Source: CBDCFL01 sp965216135
GTDB taxonomy: Bacteria > Pseudomonadota > Alphaproteobacteria > Rhodobacterales > Rhodobacteraceae
Length of the DNA: 64,000 nt
Direction: 5' to 3'
Assembly: GCA_965216135.1 (NCBI GenBank)
Contig: CBDCFL010000024.1
Coordinates: 620,001-684,000 of the forward strand
The position numbers were made by a program, and so were the translations under genes. Below are positions 18,191 through 28,241 of this stretch, piece by piece. Within the stretch, counting starts at the first letter, position 1. Every line of letters starts with the position of its first letter. The notes beneath the pieces were generated by a model. That model made no database searches. It saw only the letters and a program-made list of their open reading frames with translations, and was not told where the DNA came from.

Positions 18191-19211
18191 AGAAATTCAA
18201 TCCGAGGCTCTAGCCGCCCTGATCTCGGTGGACCTGCGAGATTGGGTGGCGGATAGCGTGGCCTTCCCCAATTCGATGGTCGATTGCATCACGCCCGGCA
18301 CTTCGCCGCGCGAGATTGAAATGGTCGGGGAAAAGTTCGGCATCCAAGATGCAGCCCCGGTTGTCTGCGAGTCGTTCCGACAGTGGGTGATGGAGGACAA
18401 CTTTCCACAGGGTCGCCCGGCGCTGGAACAGGTTGGTGTCGAATTTGTCGATGACGTGGTGCCCTACGAGACGATGAAGTTGCGTATCCTGAACGCCGGC
18501 CACGCAGCCATCGCCTATCCAAGCGCCTTGCTTGGCCATCAATACGTTCACGAAGCCATGGCTGATCCGGATATCACTGCATGGCTGGTCCAACTCATGC
18601 GGCGTGAAGTCATCCCGGTTCTGCCGCCGATCCCCGGCGTGAATTTCGATGCCTATCTCGAAACATGTGTGAAACGATTCGCTAACCCAGCCATCGGCGA
18701 CACCATCGCCCGGCTGTGCCAGGACGGATCGAGCCGCCAGCCAATATTCGTGCTGCCAACCATCACCGATGCCCTCGCAAAAGGCACTGACATCGATGGA
18801 CTTGCGTTGGAATTGGCGCTGTGGTGCCGATATTGTGCGCAACCGAACCTTGTGCTCGAGGACGCACGGGCCGAACAGCTAGCCGCTGCTGCCCGCGCCA
18901 GTGAAAACGACCCGACCGGGTTTCTGCGCAATGGCGACGTGTTTGGGGACCTCGCGACGAACGGCCGCTTTGCCAGCGCCTTTGCGCGCCAGGTCGGGCT
19001 GCTCTGGGCACAAAACCCACGTCAGGTGCTGCAGGGCTTTCTGGAAATTGTGGCTGTTTAGAACGTGGCGTGCTGTCGTTGTGATCGGAAAGCCGTGAAT
19101 TCGGCAATGTCTTGAAAATCTGCGAGAAGAACATGACTCGACTTGGTGTGAGCGTACACGCCTTGAAAATCAGGTTGATAACAGACGGATGCAAAAATTG
19201 GGGGAAACGAC

Positions 19212-20158
19212 GTGATTTTGTGTTGCGGAGAAGCACTGATAGACATGATTCCGTCGACAAATCAGTCCGGCGAGCCGGGGTTCACACCGCATCCGGGCGG
19301 CGCCGCATTCAACACGGCCATTGCGCTGGGTCGGCTGCGCATTCTGACCGGATTTCTGTCCGGAATGTCGAGCGATCTGTTTGGCGACCAGCTCAGAACG
19401 GCACTTGCTGGCAGCAATGTTGACGCGGAACTCGCTATCACCTCAGACCGGCCGACAACGCTGGCCTTCGTCCAGCTGACGGGGGTCACGCGACGTACAC
19501 GTTCTACGACGAAAACACCGCCGGGCGGCTGCTGGACCCGGCGCAACTGCCCGACCTTCCCGACACCGTCTCGGCGCTGTATTTCGGCGGGATCAGCCTG
19601 ATCAGCGAACCCTGCGCTGATTTCTACACGGAACTTGCGGTTCGGGAATCGGCGCAACGGGTCATCATCGTCGATCCGAACATCCGCGCGGGTTTCATCA
19701 GTGACGAGGCCACCTATCGCGCACGGTTGAACCGGATCATTGCGGTTGCAGACATTCTGAGAGTCTCGGACGAAGACCTGAACTGGATCGTTCGCGAACC
19801 GATCGCTTTGAAAGAAAAAGTGGCGCAAATCCAGGCAATGGGGCCGAAGCTAGTCATCCTGACCCGTGGAGGAGCGGGCGCATCGGCGCTTACGCAAGAC
19901 GGCAAGTGGATCGAAGTTGCCTCGAAACTGGTCGAAGTGGTCGACACAGTGGGCGCGGGCGACACGTTTAATGCGGGCGTTTTGTCCAAGCTGAGTGAAA
20001 GCGGCCACCTGACGAAAGACGCGTTGCAGCACATTAGGGATTACGACGTCGAGCAGGCCCTTGAGTATGGCGCGCAAGTGGCGGCATTTACTGTATCGCG
20101 CTCGGGTGCCAATCCACCTTGGGCGCAGGAATTAAAAAGCGCATATGCAGATGTCTGA
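19212..20158 (+). pseudogene. Fructokinase (PfkB family) with a one-base deletion
   Basis: The gene starts MILCCGEALIDMIP and continues HPGGAAFNTAIALGRL, the N-terminal PfkB signature. The frame breaks at about 19487: FVQLTG should continue GHATYTFYDENTAGRLL, and one missing G in a G-run explains it. The second part contains VILTRGGAGA and the catalytic VDTVGAGDTFNAGVL. In mannitol/sorbitol operons this enzyme phosphorylates the fructose made by the dehydrogenases. It is 150 bp after mannitol dehydrogenase in the same direction. One base separates it from an open gene. Confidence 0.85.
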
Positions 20159-20238
20159 ACCTGGGACAGGCCAGACGTTGCGGAACCGAACATATACTTG
20201 ACCTGCCTTCGGGCCAAAGATTGAAGCAAAGAGTGACT

Positions 20239-22634
20239 ATGCCGAAAGACCAAAACCTGCAAACTACAGTCGCTACGATGCGCTCCGATATTCTGCGTCA
20301 TCTGAGCAAATCGCTCGGCAAGGATGAAGAACACGCCTCGACCTATGATTGGCGGATGGCGATGTCGCTGGCATTGCGCGACCTTGCGGTCGATCCGTGG
20401 TTTGCATCGACGCGTAAGACCTATGAGGCGAAAGGCAAGCGCGTCTATTACCTGTCGATGGAATTCCTGATCGGCCGCCTGATCGAAGACGTGGCCGTCA
20501 ACCTGGGCGTGGACGAGATTGCCCAGGCAGCGATGGAAAGCCTGGGTCTGGATTACGACGCCGTTGTGGCCGATGAACCCGACGCCGCGCTTGGCAATGG
20601 CGGGTTGGGCCGGTTGGCGGCATGCTTCCTGGACAGCCTGTCCACACTAGGCATCCCGGCCTATGGCTATGGCATCCGCTATGAACACGGCCTGTTCGAG
20701 CAGCATTTCGAGGATGGCCGGCAGATCGAGACGGCGGAAGGCTGGCTGGCGCAGCGCCATGCCTGGGAGTTTGAACGCCCCGAGGTGCGCTATGAAATCG
20801 GCTTTGGCGGATTTGTCAGCGAGCCCAATGGCGATGCGGTCTGGCACCCCGCGGAAACGGTAGCCGCCTCGGCCTATGACACACCGGTTGTCGGTTGGAA
20901 GGGGAAATGGGCCAACACGCTGCGGCTTTGGGCGGCCAAACCGACGCAGGCATTCGACCTCGATAATTTCAACAGGGGCGACTATCTGGCCGCCAGCGAG
21001 CCCGAGGCTCTGGCCCGCACGATCAGCCGGGTGCTTTACCCCGACGACACCACCGACATTGGGAAAGAGTTGCGCCTGAAGCAGGAATATTTCTTCACTT
21101 CGGCCTCGATCCAGGATCTGATCCGCCGTTTTCTGTCGGAAGGTTTCGAGCTTGACGATCTAGCCGACCACTTCGCCATTCAGCTTAACGACACCCATCC
21201 CGCGATTGCCGGGCCCGAGCTGGTACGCATTTTGGCGGATGAGCACGGCCTGCCGATGGATACGGCGATTTCGATCGCCCGCGCCTGTCTGGCCTATACC
21301 AATCACACGTTGCTGCCCGAGGCGCTGGAACGCTGGTCCGAGGCGTTATTTGCCCGCATCCTGCCGCGCCACTACCGGATCATCGAACTGATCCAGATTG
21401 CGCATCTGGCGGATAGCGGCAGCGACGTGCGCATCATCGAAAACGGCGAAGTGAAGATGGGCGAGTTGGCCTTTGTCATGGCGCATCAGGTCAATGGCGT
21501 CTCGGCGCTGCATAGTGAACTGGTTAAGGAAACCGTCTTTGCCGAGCTCAATACAGACTATCCGGGCCGGATCATCAATCAGACAAACGGCATAACCCCG
21601 CGACGCTGGCTTTATTCCTGCAACCCGCCGCTCAGGAACTTGATCAACGACACGATCGGCACCGGCTGGCCGGATGATCTGGAGCAAATGGAACAGTTGG
21701 CGGTGCATGCCGACGACGCCGGTTTTCAGCAAGAATTCAGCGCCGCCAAACGGCAAAACAAAGAGCGGCTAGCGGCCTGGCTGACGGCGCGCAACGGCAC
21801 GGTGATCAACCCTGCGGCGATGTTCGATGTGCAGATCAAGCGCATCCACGAATATAAGCGCAAGCTAATGAACCTGCTGGAAACCATCGCCCTCTGGAAT
21901 GACATTCGCGACGATCCCGGCGGCGGCTGGACGCCCCGCGTCAAGATTTTCGGCGGCAAGGCAGCCCCTGGATATGTAGTGGCCAAAGAAATCATTCACC
22001 TGATCATGATGTGGCCAAAGTGGTGAATGCCGACCCGGTTACGCGTGACATTCTGCAGGTGACCTATCCCGAGAATTACAACATCACCATGGCCGAAAAA
22101 CTGATTCCGGCGGCGGATCTGTCTGAGCAGATCTCGACGGCGGGCATGGAAGCATCGGGCACTGGCAACATGAAGTTTGCCCTGAACGGCGCATTGACCA
22201 TCGGCACGCTGGACGGCGCCAACGTCGAAATCCGCGAGCATGTGGGAGCGGAAAACTTTTTTCTGTTCGGCCTGACCGCAAAACAGGTTGTCGCCCGCAG
22301 AGCCCAGCCCGATTTCGCCCGCGCCGCCATTGCCGCCAACCCGCGCCTGGCCCGGGTTCTGGGTCAGATCGCCGATGGCCAGTTTTCGCCCGGCGACGCG
22401 TAGCGCTATGGCGGGCTGGTGTGGCGACTTTATGAGCACGACTATTTCCTCGTGACCAGTGATTTCAATAGCTATTTCAACACCCAACGCGCGGTCGATG
22501 CAGCGTTCCGCGACACAGCGGGTTGGACACGCAAGGCGATTTTGAACACTGCGCGGATGGGCTGGTTCTCTTCCGACCGGACCATCGCCGGCTATGCTAA
22601 AGACATATGGGGCGTTGTCCCGTGCAAGGATTGA
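20239..22634 (+). pseudogene. glgP: Glycogen phosphorylase with a frameshift and an amber codon
   Basis: The frame is open from MPKDQNLQTTV through the conserved YYLSMEFLIGRL, EPDAALGNGGLGRLAACFLDS, QLNDTHPAIAGPELVR, INQTNGITPRRWL and QIKRIHEYKRKLMN blocks. It shifts near 22005-22015, where HLI should continue into DVAKVVNADP. It reopens with the pyridoxal-phosphate region EASGTGNMKFALNGALTIGTLDGANVEI and then meets TAG at 22401-22403. The reconstructed protein would be about 798 residues, the usual length. It released glucose 1-phosphate from glycogen. Two lesions in a well-kept sequence suggest recent loss. Confidence 0.92.
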
Positions 22635-22639
22635 AGACC

Positions 22640-23406
22640 ATGATGCTGATCGAGCGGACTGACGCGCAGAATCTGATTTCAGGGCGCCACCCGAACCCCT
22701 TTTCGGTACTGGGCCTGCACGAGGTCGGTGGCAAGTTGACACTTCGCGCATTCGTGCCGGGGGCCGACAGCGTTGACGCGCTGGACACAAAGACACGGCG
22801 TAAAATCATCTCTCTGACCGCCGAGCCGGGCGCCGAGGGCGTTTTTGTCGGACAAGCTGCGCGGCGCAAGAACCGCTTTTCCTATCGACTTCGGGTCACA
22901 AAGGGCGGCCACAGTTGGATAGTGGATGATCCCTATGGTTTCGGCCCGGTCCTGGGTGAGCTTGACGAACACCTGATCGGCGAAGGCGCGCATCGTCGTC
23001 TGTGGGACGTACTTGGGGCGCATGTGATCAACCACGAAGGCGTGGACGGCACCCATTTTGCAGTCTGGGCACCGAATGCGCGGCGGGTTTCGGTCGTAGG
23101 TGATTTCAACGGCTGGGACGGGCGAACACATGCCATGCGCGGTCGCGGTCAGACCGGCGTTTGGGAGATTTTCCTGCCAGGCATCGGCGATGGGGAGCCG
23201 TATAAATACGAGCTGCTGGACGGCAGCGACCAGCTGCTGCCGCAAAAGGCCGACCCTTTTGCATTTGGGGCCGAGCATCCGCCAAAGACCGCCTCGGTGG
23301 TGCGTCAGCTGAAGGGCCACAAATGGACTGACAAGGGCTGGATGGCCAAACGCGAGGCATTGCATCGGATCGATCAGCCGATCTCGATCTACGAAGTGCA
23401 TCTGGG
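22640..23406 (+). pseudogene. glgB: Glycogen branching enzyme, N-terminal part only
   Basis: The gene starts MMLIERTDAQNLISGRHPNPFSVLG after AAGGA, six bases beyond the glgP stop. It contains the first branching-enzyme domain and the carbohydrate-binding module (HFAVWAPNARRVSVVGDFNGWDGR, then PYKYELLDGSD). It runs to SIYEVHLG, the start of the catalytic barrel, where it ends at a deletion junction near 23406. The whole alpha-amylase domain is missing, so no activity is possible. The sequence beyond the junction belongs to phosphoglucomutase in another frame. Confidence 0.9.
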
Positions 23407-23745
23407 GTTCGCGAAATGCTGCCAAACCTGGCAGGCAGGACCTACGCAGGGATGAGCGTGACCCGCGCCGACGAGTTTTCTTATCCTGATCCGATTGATG
23501 GTTCGTTCACCGAAAACCAGGGTGTGCGCATCTGGTTCGAAGGCGATGCGCGTGCGGTCCTGCGGCTCTCGGGCACCGGAACCCAAGGTGCCACATTGCG
23601 GATCTATTTCGAGCAATACGCAGCCCCGCACGAAGATCACGGGCTGGACGCTCAGAACGCTCTGTCCGCCTTGCGTAAAGCGGTGATCGAATTGTGCAGG
23701 GTAGAAGAATTCACGGGTCGGGCAGCACCGGATGTGATGACTTAA
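23407..23745 (+). pseudogene. pgm: Phosphoglucomutase, C-terminal fragment
   Basis: From 23407 the frame reads VREMLPNLAGRTYAGMSVTRADEFSYPDPIDGS, then GVRIWFEGDARAVLRLSGTGTQGATLRIYFEQY and ends FTGRAAPDVMT. The RLSGTGTxGATLRxY motif is the phosphate-binding loop of alpha-phosphoglucomutases (domain 4). Everything upstream is lost, together with the genes that normally stand between glgB and pgm in such operons (glgC, glgA and sometimes glgX). The remaining piece cannot act as an enzyme. Confidence 0.88.
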
Positions 23746-23774
23746 TATGCCGAGGCGGAGAACGCAGGATTTTT

Positions 23775-24180
23775 CCCGAGTTTGACCAGCGCGTCAGCCA
23801 CCCTGGGACAGCCTGCCGCCAACTGACCGAACCCGGAACCAACCGGCGGCACGCATTCCATCAGCTACTGAGTCCGGGAACCGACGTCATTCCAGCCGCG
23901 ATTCCAATTGTGGCGGAGGACCATGTATCTGACCTGCAACGCCATTACAATCTGTCGAAAACCAGCTGCCTCATTGACTCTGGCCTATTCGAAACTGGCT
24001 CGGTTCACGCTGGGGCAGACAATAGCACTGTTTGAGCACCGCGTATTTGTCGAGGGCGCAATTTGGGGCATAAACTCCCTTCCAGAGGCAGACCGCGTGG
24101 ATCTGGAGTTCGTTTCAGGCGAGCGCAGTCATGACCCCACGCCTCTCAATCCGCCCCGTCGACATGCCGCCTGCAACCTT
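23775..24180 (+). pseudogene. pgi: Glucose-6-phosphate isomerase C-terminal remnant
   Basis: Two frames together recall the end of Pgi. HAFHQLLSPGTDVIPAAIP (near 23850) matches the substrate-site region HxxxQLxHQGTDxxP. LGQTIALFEHRVFVEGAIWGINS (near 24010-24080) matches LG-LIALYEHxVFVxGxIWxINSFDQWGVELGK, with the final part replaced by unrelated residues. At least one frameshift lies between the two blocks. The N-terminal four-fifths is absent. This is a badly decayed scrap downstream of pgm, fitting loss of a whole glucose-phosphate cluster. Confidence 0.6.
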
Positions 24181-24246
24181 GTCTGAACATCTTGCGACCC
24201 CAATTTTGCCGTGCCCGTTGCTACCTCTCCCCGCGGGCGGGCCGCT

Positions 24247-25113
24247 TCAGGGCGGGCCGGCCTCGCAGACATATAGTATCGTATCATTGTCGTCGGGCGC
24301 AAAATATAATTTGAAATTGTCGCCGTATCGCTCCACATAAAGCGGATTTCGGGTCAGCGGGAAGCCGTCGGCCGAGCGGACAAAATTGACCGGTATGTGA
24401 TTGACGACCTTGTTGGCGACAAGGTCCATCACATCAATCGCCCCATAGCCGTCCAGAAGGCCACTGCACATCGCCAAACCACTACCCATATACTGACAAT
24501 CCTGGTGGGCGATGCTCGGCGACGTGGCAATTCGTGCCAGCACCACAGGCGGCTTGCCCGGTTCAGTCACCTTCAGGTCCGCGTCAAGTGACCACGTGTA
24601 AAGCTGGCAAGACGCCCAGGAAAAACCGTGCAACACTGCACTTTTCTGTTGGGCGACGACGGCACTGATATGATCATCGGTGCGAAATACTTCGTGTTTT
24701 TCAAGACTGACGGGATCGACGCGGTAAATGATCGCGCGGCTATCAGGCCAATATTCCGCCACCGGCACCCAGACCCAGGTGCCGTCAAAGTCAATTCCGC
24801 CAGGATGATAGATATCGCCTTCGCCAAGCTCGATATGTCCGGTGAGCGCGCCGTGAATATCCGTCCTGAACAAATGCCCTTTGCCAACGCCAGCACCATC
24901 ACGCGCGGGTGCTATGACTTCGACGGATGAGAGGAAAAAGTGTTCGCCACATCTGGTCAGACCTTGGGGATGAAATGTATTGAACTGGAATTTTGTTTTT
25001 TCCCTGAGCACCCACCGCGTCGACGCCGAAAACTGGCCAATGGCACCTGCAACCGATATTTCGACCGGTTCGGCCGCATTTTTCTGGTATTCCGAACCTG
25101 CGCTGTAGGGCAT
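24247..25113 (-). CDS. Conserved protein of unknown function, DUF6454-like
   Basis: An intact 288-residue protein from MPYSAGSEYQKNAAEPVE, with AGAGG-like spacing (AAAGAGGC) before its ATG. It has no clear signal peptide or membrane segment. Repeated blocks ending in W/Y and D, such as FHPQGLTRCGEHFFLSSVE, HPGGIDFDGTWVWVPVAEYW and QDCQYMGSGLAMCSG, suggest a beta-propeller-like fold, and the PQG...IDFDG pattern recalls proteins named DUF6454. No catalytic residues are assignable. It was divergent to the ABC operon starting at 26796 before an IS630B copy landed between them. A link to that transporter's substrate is possible but unproven. Confidence 0.6.
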   Translation of the reverse strand: MPYSAGSEYQKNAAEPVEISVAGAIGQFSASTRWVLREKTKFQFNTFHPQGLTRCGEHFFLSSVEVIAPARDGAGVGKGHLFRTDIHGALTGHIELGEGDIYHPGGIDFDGTWVWVPVAEYWPDSRAIIYRVDPVSLEKHEVFRTDDHISAVVAQQKSAVLHGFSWASCQLYTWSLDADLKVTEPGKPPVVLARIATSPSIAHQDCQYMGSGLAMCSGLLDGYGAIDVMDLVANKVVNHIPVNFVRSADGFPLTRNPLYVERYGDNFKLYFAPDDNDTILYVCEAGPP

Positions 25114-25433
25114 TTTGCCTCTTTTCCCGCTTCGGTTTTCGATTTTCGACTGCTCGCCAGCCAGGATCGCACCCGGACCATTTTTAAGCGACCCGCCGGG
25201 TGAATCCGGTCTTGATCGTTACAGACTTAGAACTGCGTCGCCATCCAGATAACAAAAGTTTGTTGATTTCGTGGCTTGGATTTGGAATTTCGCGTTTAAT
25301 ATTGTGCAGGACGACGGACCAGAAAATTGATTCTATCGTCTTGAAAAGATTACCAAATCAACTGAAATTCACGCCGACAGCCGTCAATAGTCACCCGGCT
25401 CAAAGGCGCAATCACATTCGCGGCGATAGGTTA
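25114..25433. other. Intergenic stretch without a recognisable gene
   Basis: This AT-richer stretch lies upstream of the DUF6454-like gene and ends at the IS630B insertion site. It has no convincing coding frame or RNA. It may hold the promoter region of the gene at 24247-25113. Confidence 0.4.
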
Positions 25434-26594
25434 TACCAACGGCATCAATTTCTGACTCTGTGGGGATTCCCAAATCGGTTTTGATCTGATTCAAGGTTGG
25501 CAAAGGAGGATCGCCATGCCAGCCAGTGTTCCGCTTCGTCGCGACTTTGATGCCCGCCACCTTCGTAAACTCGCCAGCCGTTGCAAGGATGCCCGGCAGA
25601 GCCGCCGTCTGTTGTCTCTTGCGGCGGTCTACGATGGCATGCGCCGTGGAGAGGCCGCAAGGATCGGTGGGATGGATCGCCAAACCCTGCGGGACTGGGT
25701 TCACCGGTTCAACGAAGAGGGACCGGATGGCCTCACCAACCGCAAGGGCGCGGGCCGGACGCGCTACCTGAGCGATGTCCAGATGAAAGAACTTGGCGAG
25801 ATTGTCGAGACCGGCCCCGATCCGGCGGTGGACGGGGTTGTCCGCTGGCGGCGGATCGACCTGAAGCGGGTGATCGAGGCGCGCTTTGGCGTCATCTATT
25901 CCGAGCGCGGGATATCCAGACTGCTTGGCGAACTGGGCTTTGCCCATATCAGCGCCCGCCCGCAGCATCCCAGGCAGGATAAGCGGATCATCGAGGCGTT
26001 TAAAAAAACTTCGCCGACACGCTCCAGGTGCATATAGCTGACCTGCCAGCGGGAACGCCGGTGGAGATCTGGTTCCAGGACGAAGCACGCCTTGGCCAGA
26101 AGAATGGCCTGACGCGCCTGTGGGCGAGAAAGGGCACGCGCCCCCGCCAGCCGGCCGATCAGCGCTATCACAACGCCTATCTGTTCGGCGCCATCTGTCC
26201 GGCTCACGGCAAGGGGGCGGCGCTCATGCTGCCTTGGGCGGACGCGCAAGCCATGCAGATGCATCTCGACGAGATCAGCCGCCACGTCGCCCGAAAGGCC
26301 CATGCGGTTGTGCTGATGGATCGGGCCGGATGGCACACCACCGGCAAACTCAAAGTCCCGAAGAACCTCACCATCATCCTGCTGCCATCGCGCGCTCCGG
26401 AACTGAACCCGGTGGAAAATATCTGGCAGTACTTGCGCGCCAATTGGCTCTCCAACCGCGTGTTCGAAGACTACAATGCCATCGTCGATGCTGGATGCGA
26501 AGCTTGGAACAAGCTCATCGCACAGCCCGAAACCATCACATCAATCGGAATGCGAAAATGGGCCCATATCGGTCAATGTTAAATGCCGCTGGTA
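25434..26594 (+). mobile_element. IS630-family element, type B, copy 2 (1161 bp)
   Basis: Same ends as copy 1, bordered by TTA at 25431-25433 and 26595-26597. One base shorter than copy 1 because an A8 run has become A7. It lies about 200 bp before an ABC operon and may have altered that operon's promoter region. Its GANTC leader is at 25454-25492. Confidence 0.92.
25516..26582 (+). pseudogene. IS630 type B transposase, frameshifted in the poly-A run
   Basis: Nearly identical to the intact transposase at 7877-8944, but the run of A at about 26002-26008 has seven instead of eight bases. Reading changes from AFKKNF to AFKKTSPTRSRCI and stops. The second half, with the catalytic blocks WFQDEARLGQKN, VVLMDRAGWH and NPVENIWQYL, is open in another frame from about 26010. 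One codon also differs near the end (Asn for Lys in EAWNKLIA). This copy could move only with transposase supplied by copy 1 or through slippage. Confidence 0.9.
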
Positions 26595-26795
26595 TTAATC
26601 GACAATTATGTTGTATCATTAATCATGCTCGCCCAAACTTGGTCGCTTTCCCGCATGGATAGGCATTCCTGAAATTGACGGGACATATCGCATCTGATTG
26701 GTCAATCTAGACCCCTTGGATGATCGACTGATCGCTTTTGAATGAACGCAAAAGCCGCGACCGATGGGCCAACGTAAAATTTGGAGGAGAAACCA

Positions 26796-28160
26796 ATGAT
26801 GATACGACGACACATGTTAGGGGTGCTGGCCGCAACGGCCGTTGCCATCCCATACGCTCTGATGCCCAACACGGCTGCGGCAGAAACCGTGGCCCTTGAA
26901 CTTTGGGCGCGGCAAGATACGTCCGGCCCGCTGCGCGCCGGCAATGTCGTGGCCGCGGTCGAACGGCTGAATGCAGCTCTGGCTGCCGAAGGTTCCGACA
27001 CCGTGGTTGAGCTGACGGTCAACGAGAGCCCTGCAAGCGGGTTTGATGATGACGCCTTGGCGCTGCTCAGAGCCTTTGGCATTGGCGAAGGACCCGACCT
27101 GTTCGTCGCGGCGCATGAGTGGATTTGCGTCTTCGCCGACGAAGGTTTCGCCTATGACCTGACCGATCATATCGCGGCATATCCAGAGAACTATGCGGAC
27201 ATCTACGAAAACCTGTGGGCCTCTACCGAGTGCCAGGGCCGCCGCTATGCGGTGCCGCAAGACGCTGAAGCGCGCATGTTCTTTTACAACAAGAATTTGC
27301 TTCGCGACGCCGGTTATGACGATGGCTTCATCGAATCGATGCCAGATCGGGTTCTTGCCGGCGAGATCACGCTGGACGATATCTCCGCCATCGCCAAGCA
27401 GGTGGTGGACAATACATCAGCGGAATATGGCATCTTCCACCGCCCGTCGAAGGGGCCTGACTACATAATGGTGTTCAACTCCTACGGCAGCAGCTTCCTC
27501 GACAGCGCGTCGGGCAAATTGTTGCTTGAGCCAGCCAAGATCGAGGCGGCTTACGGGTGGTTTGAACGCAATGTTGCCGACGGTGTGACACCGGGCAACA
27601 ACACCTCGATGGAATGGGGCAACATTCGCGATCATTTCTACGCGGACAACAATGCCGCGTTCTGGATGTATGGTGTCTGGGACCTGGGCAGCGAAGCGTT
27701 TCCGCGCGGTGTGCCCTCTGAAAAGGCTGCGTTTTTTGCCGACTGGGGTTGGGTAGCCGCACCACCGTCCGAAGCTGGCGGGTCGCCGTCCAGCCTGACC
27801 CACCCGATCGTTTACGCAGTAAGTGGTGTGTCTGACAACAAGGACCTCGCCGCCCGGTTGATCGGTTTTGCGTCCGATGCTGATCTCAACACAGCGCACG
27901 CGGTTACCACAACGCATCTGGGCATCAAGAAGTCGCAACTCGATGATCCGACTTATCAAGCGGCGTGGGCACTTGCCGAGGCGGCACAGTTCCTTGAATT
28001 CACAAAATTCATGCCGAACCATGCCGATTTCGGCGCGTTGAATGCCATCATCTATCAGGGCCTTCAAGGTGTCGAGCAAGGCCGGCTTACAGCGGCAGAA
28101 GCCGCGGCATTCGTGGTCGAGGAAGCACAATCGCAATTCGACGACGTGATGGTGCAATAG
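26796..28160 (+). CDS. ABC transporter substrate-binding protein (CUT1 family)
   Basis: This periplasmic binding protein of 454 residues starts MMIRRHMLGVLAATAVAIPYALM and has a Sec-type signal ending NTAAA, with cleavage likely before ETVALELWAR. TTGGAGGAG precedes the double ATG at 26796/26799. The fold-typical WARQD, FFYNKNLLRDAGYDD and AAFWMYGVWDLG blocks mark it as a carbohydrate-type (family 1) binding protein. It heads an operon with two permeases and an ATPase. The neighbouring glycerophosphodiesterase and inositol-phosphatase genes hint at a glycerophosphoinositol or related ligand; the sequence alone does not prove it. Confidence 0.85.
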   Translation: MMIRRHMLGVLAATAVAIPYALMPNTAAAETVALELWARQDTSGPLRAGNVVAAVERLNAALAAEGSDTVVELTVNESPASGFDDDALALLRAFGIGEGPDLFVAAHEWICVFADEGFAYDLTDHIAAYPENYADIYENLWASTECQGRRYAVPQDAEARMFFYNKNLLRDAGYDDGFIESMPDRVLAGEITLDDISAIAKQVVDNTSAEYGIFHRPSKGPDYIMVFNSYGSSFLDSASGKLLLEPAKIEAAYGWFERNVADGVTPGNNTSMEWGNIRDHFYADNNAAFWMYGVWDLGSEAFPRGVPSEKAAFFADWGWVAAPPSEAGGSPSSLTHPIVYAVSGVSDNKDLAARLIGFASDADLNTAHAVTTTHLGIKKSQLDDPTYQAAWALAEAAQFLEFTKFMPNHADFGALNAIIYQGLQGVEQGRLTAAEAAAFVVEEAQSQFDDVMVQ

Positions 28161-28178
28161 GTCAAATAAACGCATAGC

Positions 28179-28202
28179 GGGGGGAGCATCCATGCTCCCC
28201 CC
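28179..28202 (+). terminator. Perfect 11-bp hairpin between binding-protein and permease genes
   Basis: GGGGGGAGCAT at 28179-28189 pairs fully with 28192-28202 across a 2-nt CC gap. No T-run follows, so it is more likely an mRNA-stabilising or attenuating hairpin that keeps binding-protein expression above that of the permeases. Confidence 0.75.
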
Positions 28203-28241
28203 GTGCTCTATTAAGCAGGCAGACCCAGGGGCAGCGCGTTC

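Larger units (their letters stand above)
17159..18210 (-). mobile_element. IS630-family element, type C (1052 bp), TA target
   Basis: The ends read GAGCTACGGAC on the left and, inward from the right, GAGCCTCGGAT. TA borders both sides (17157-17158 and 18211-18212), and removal restores GLAALIS in mannitol dehydrogenase. This is the classical IS630 TA duplication, unlike the 3-bp TTA/TAA seen for types A and B. Confidence 0.9.
16498..19061 (+). pseudogene. mtlK: Mannitol 2-dehydrogenase, broken by a duplication, a frameshift and an IS
   Basis: The gene starts MSMKLSLSTLCNLPEAV and contains GILHIGVGNFHRAHQAVYLD, the NAD-binding start of the MtlK/UxaB polyol dehydrogenases. Three lesions are seen. 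A 55-bp stretch (16703-16757) duplicates bases 16823-16877 and shifts the frame. One base is lost near 16915 (PAI before IVSLTITEGGY). An IS630-type element sits at 17159-18210. After the IS the frame resumes LAALISVDLRDWVADSVAFPNSMVDCITP and runs to a normal end. The conserved PVVCESFRQWVMED and KLRILNAGHA blocks of the catalytic domain remain. It would have converted mannitol to fructose. Confidence 0.88.
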
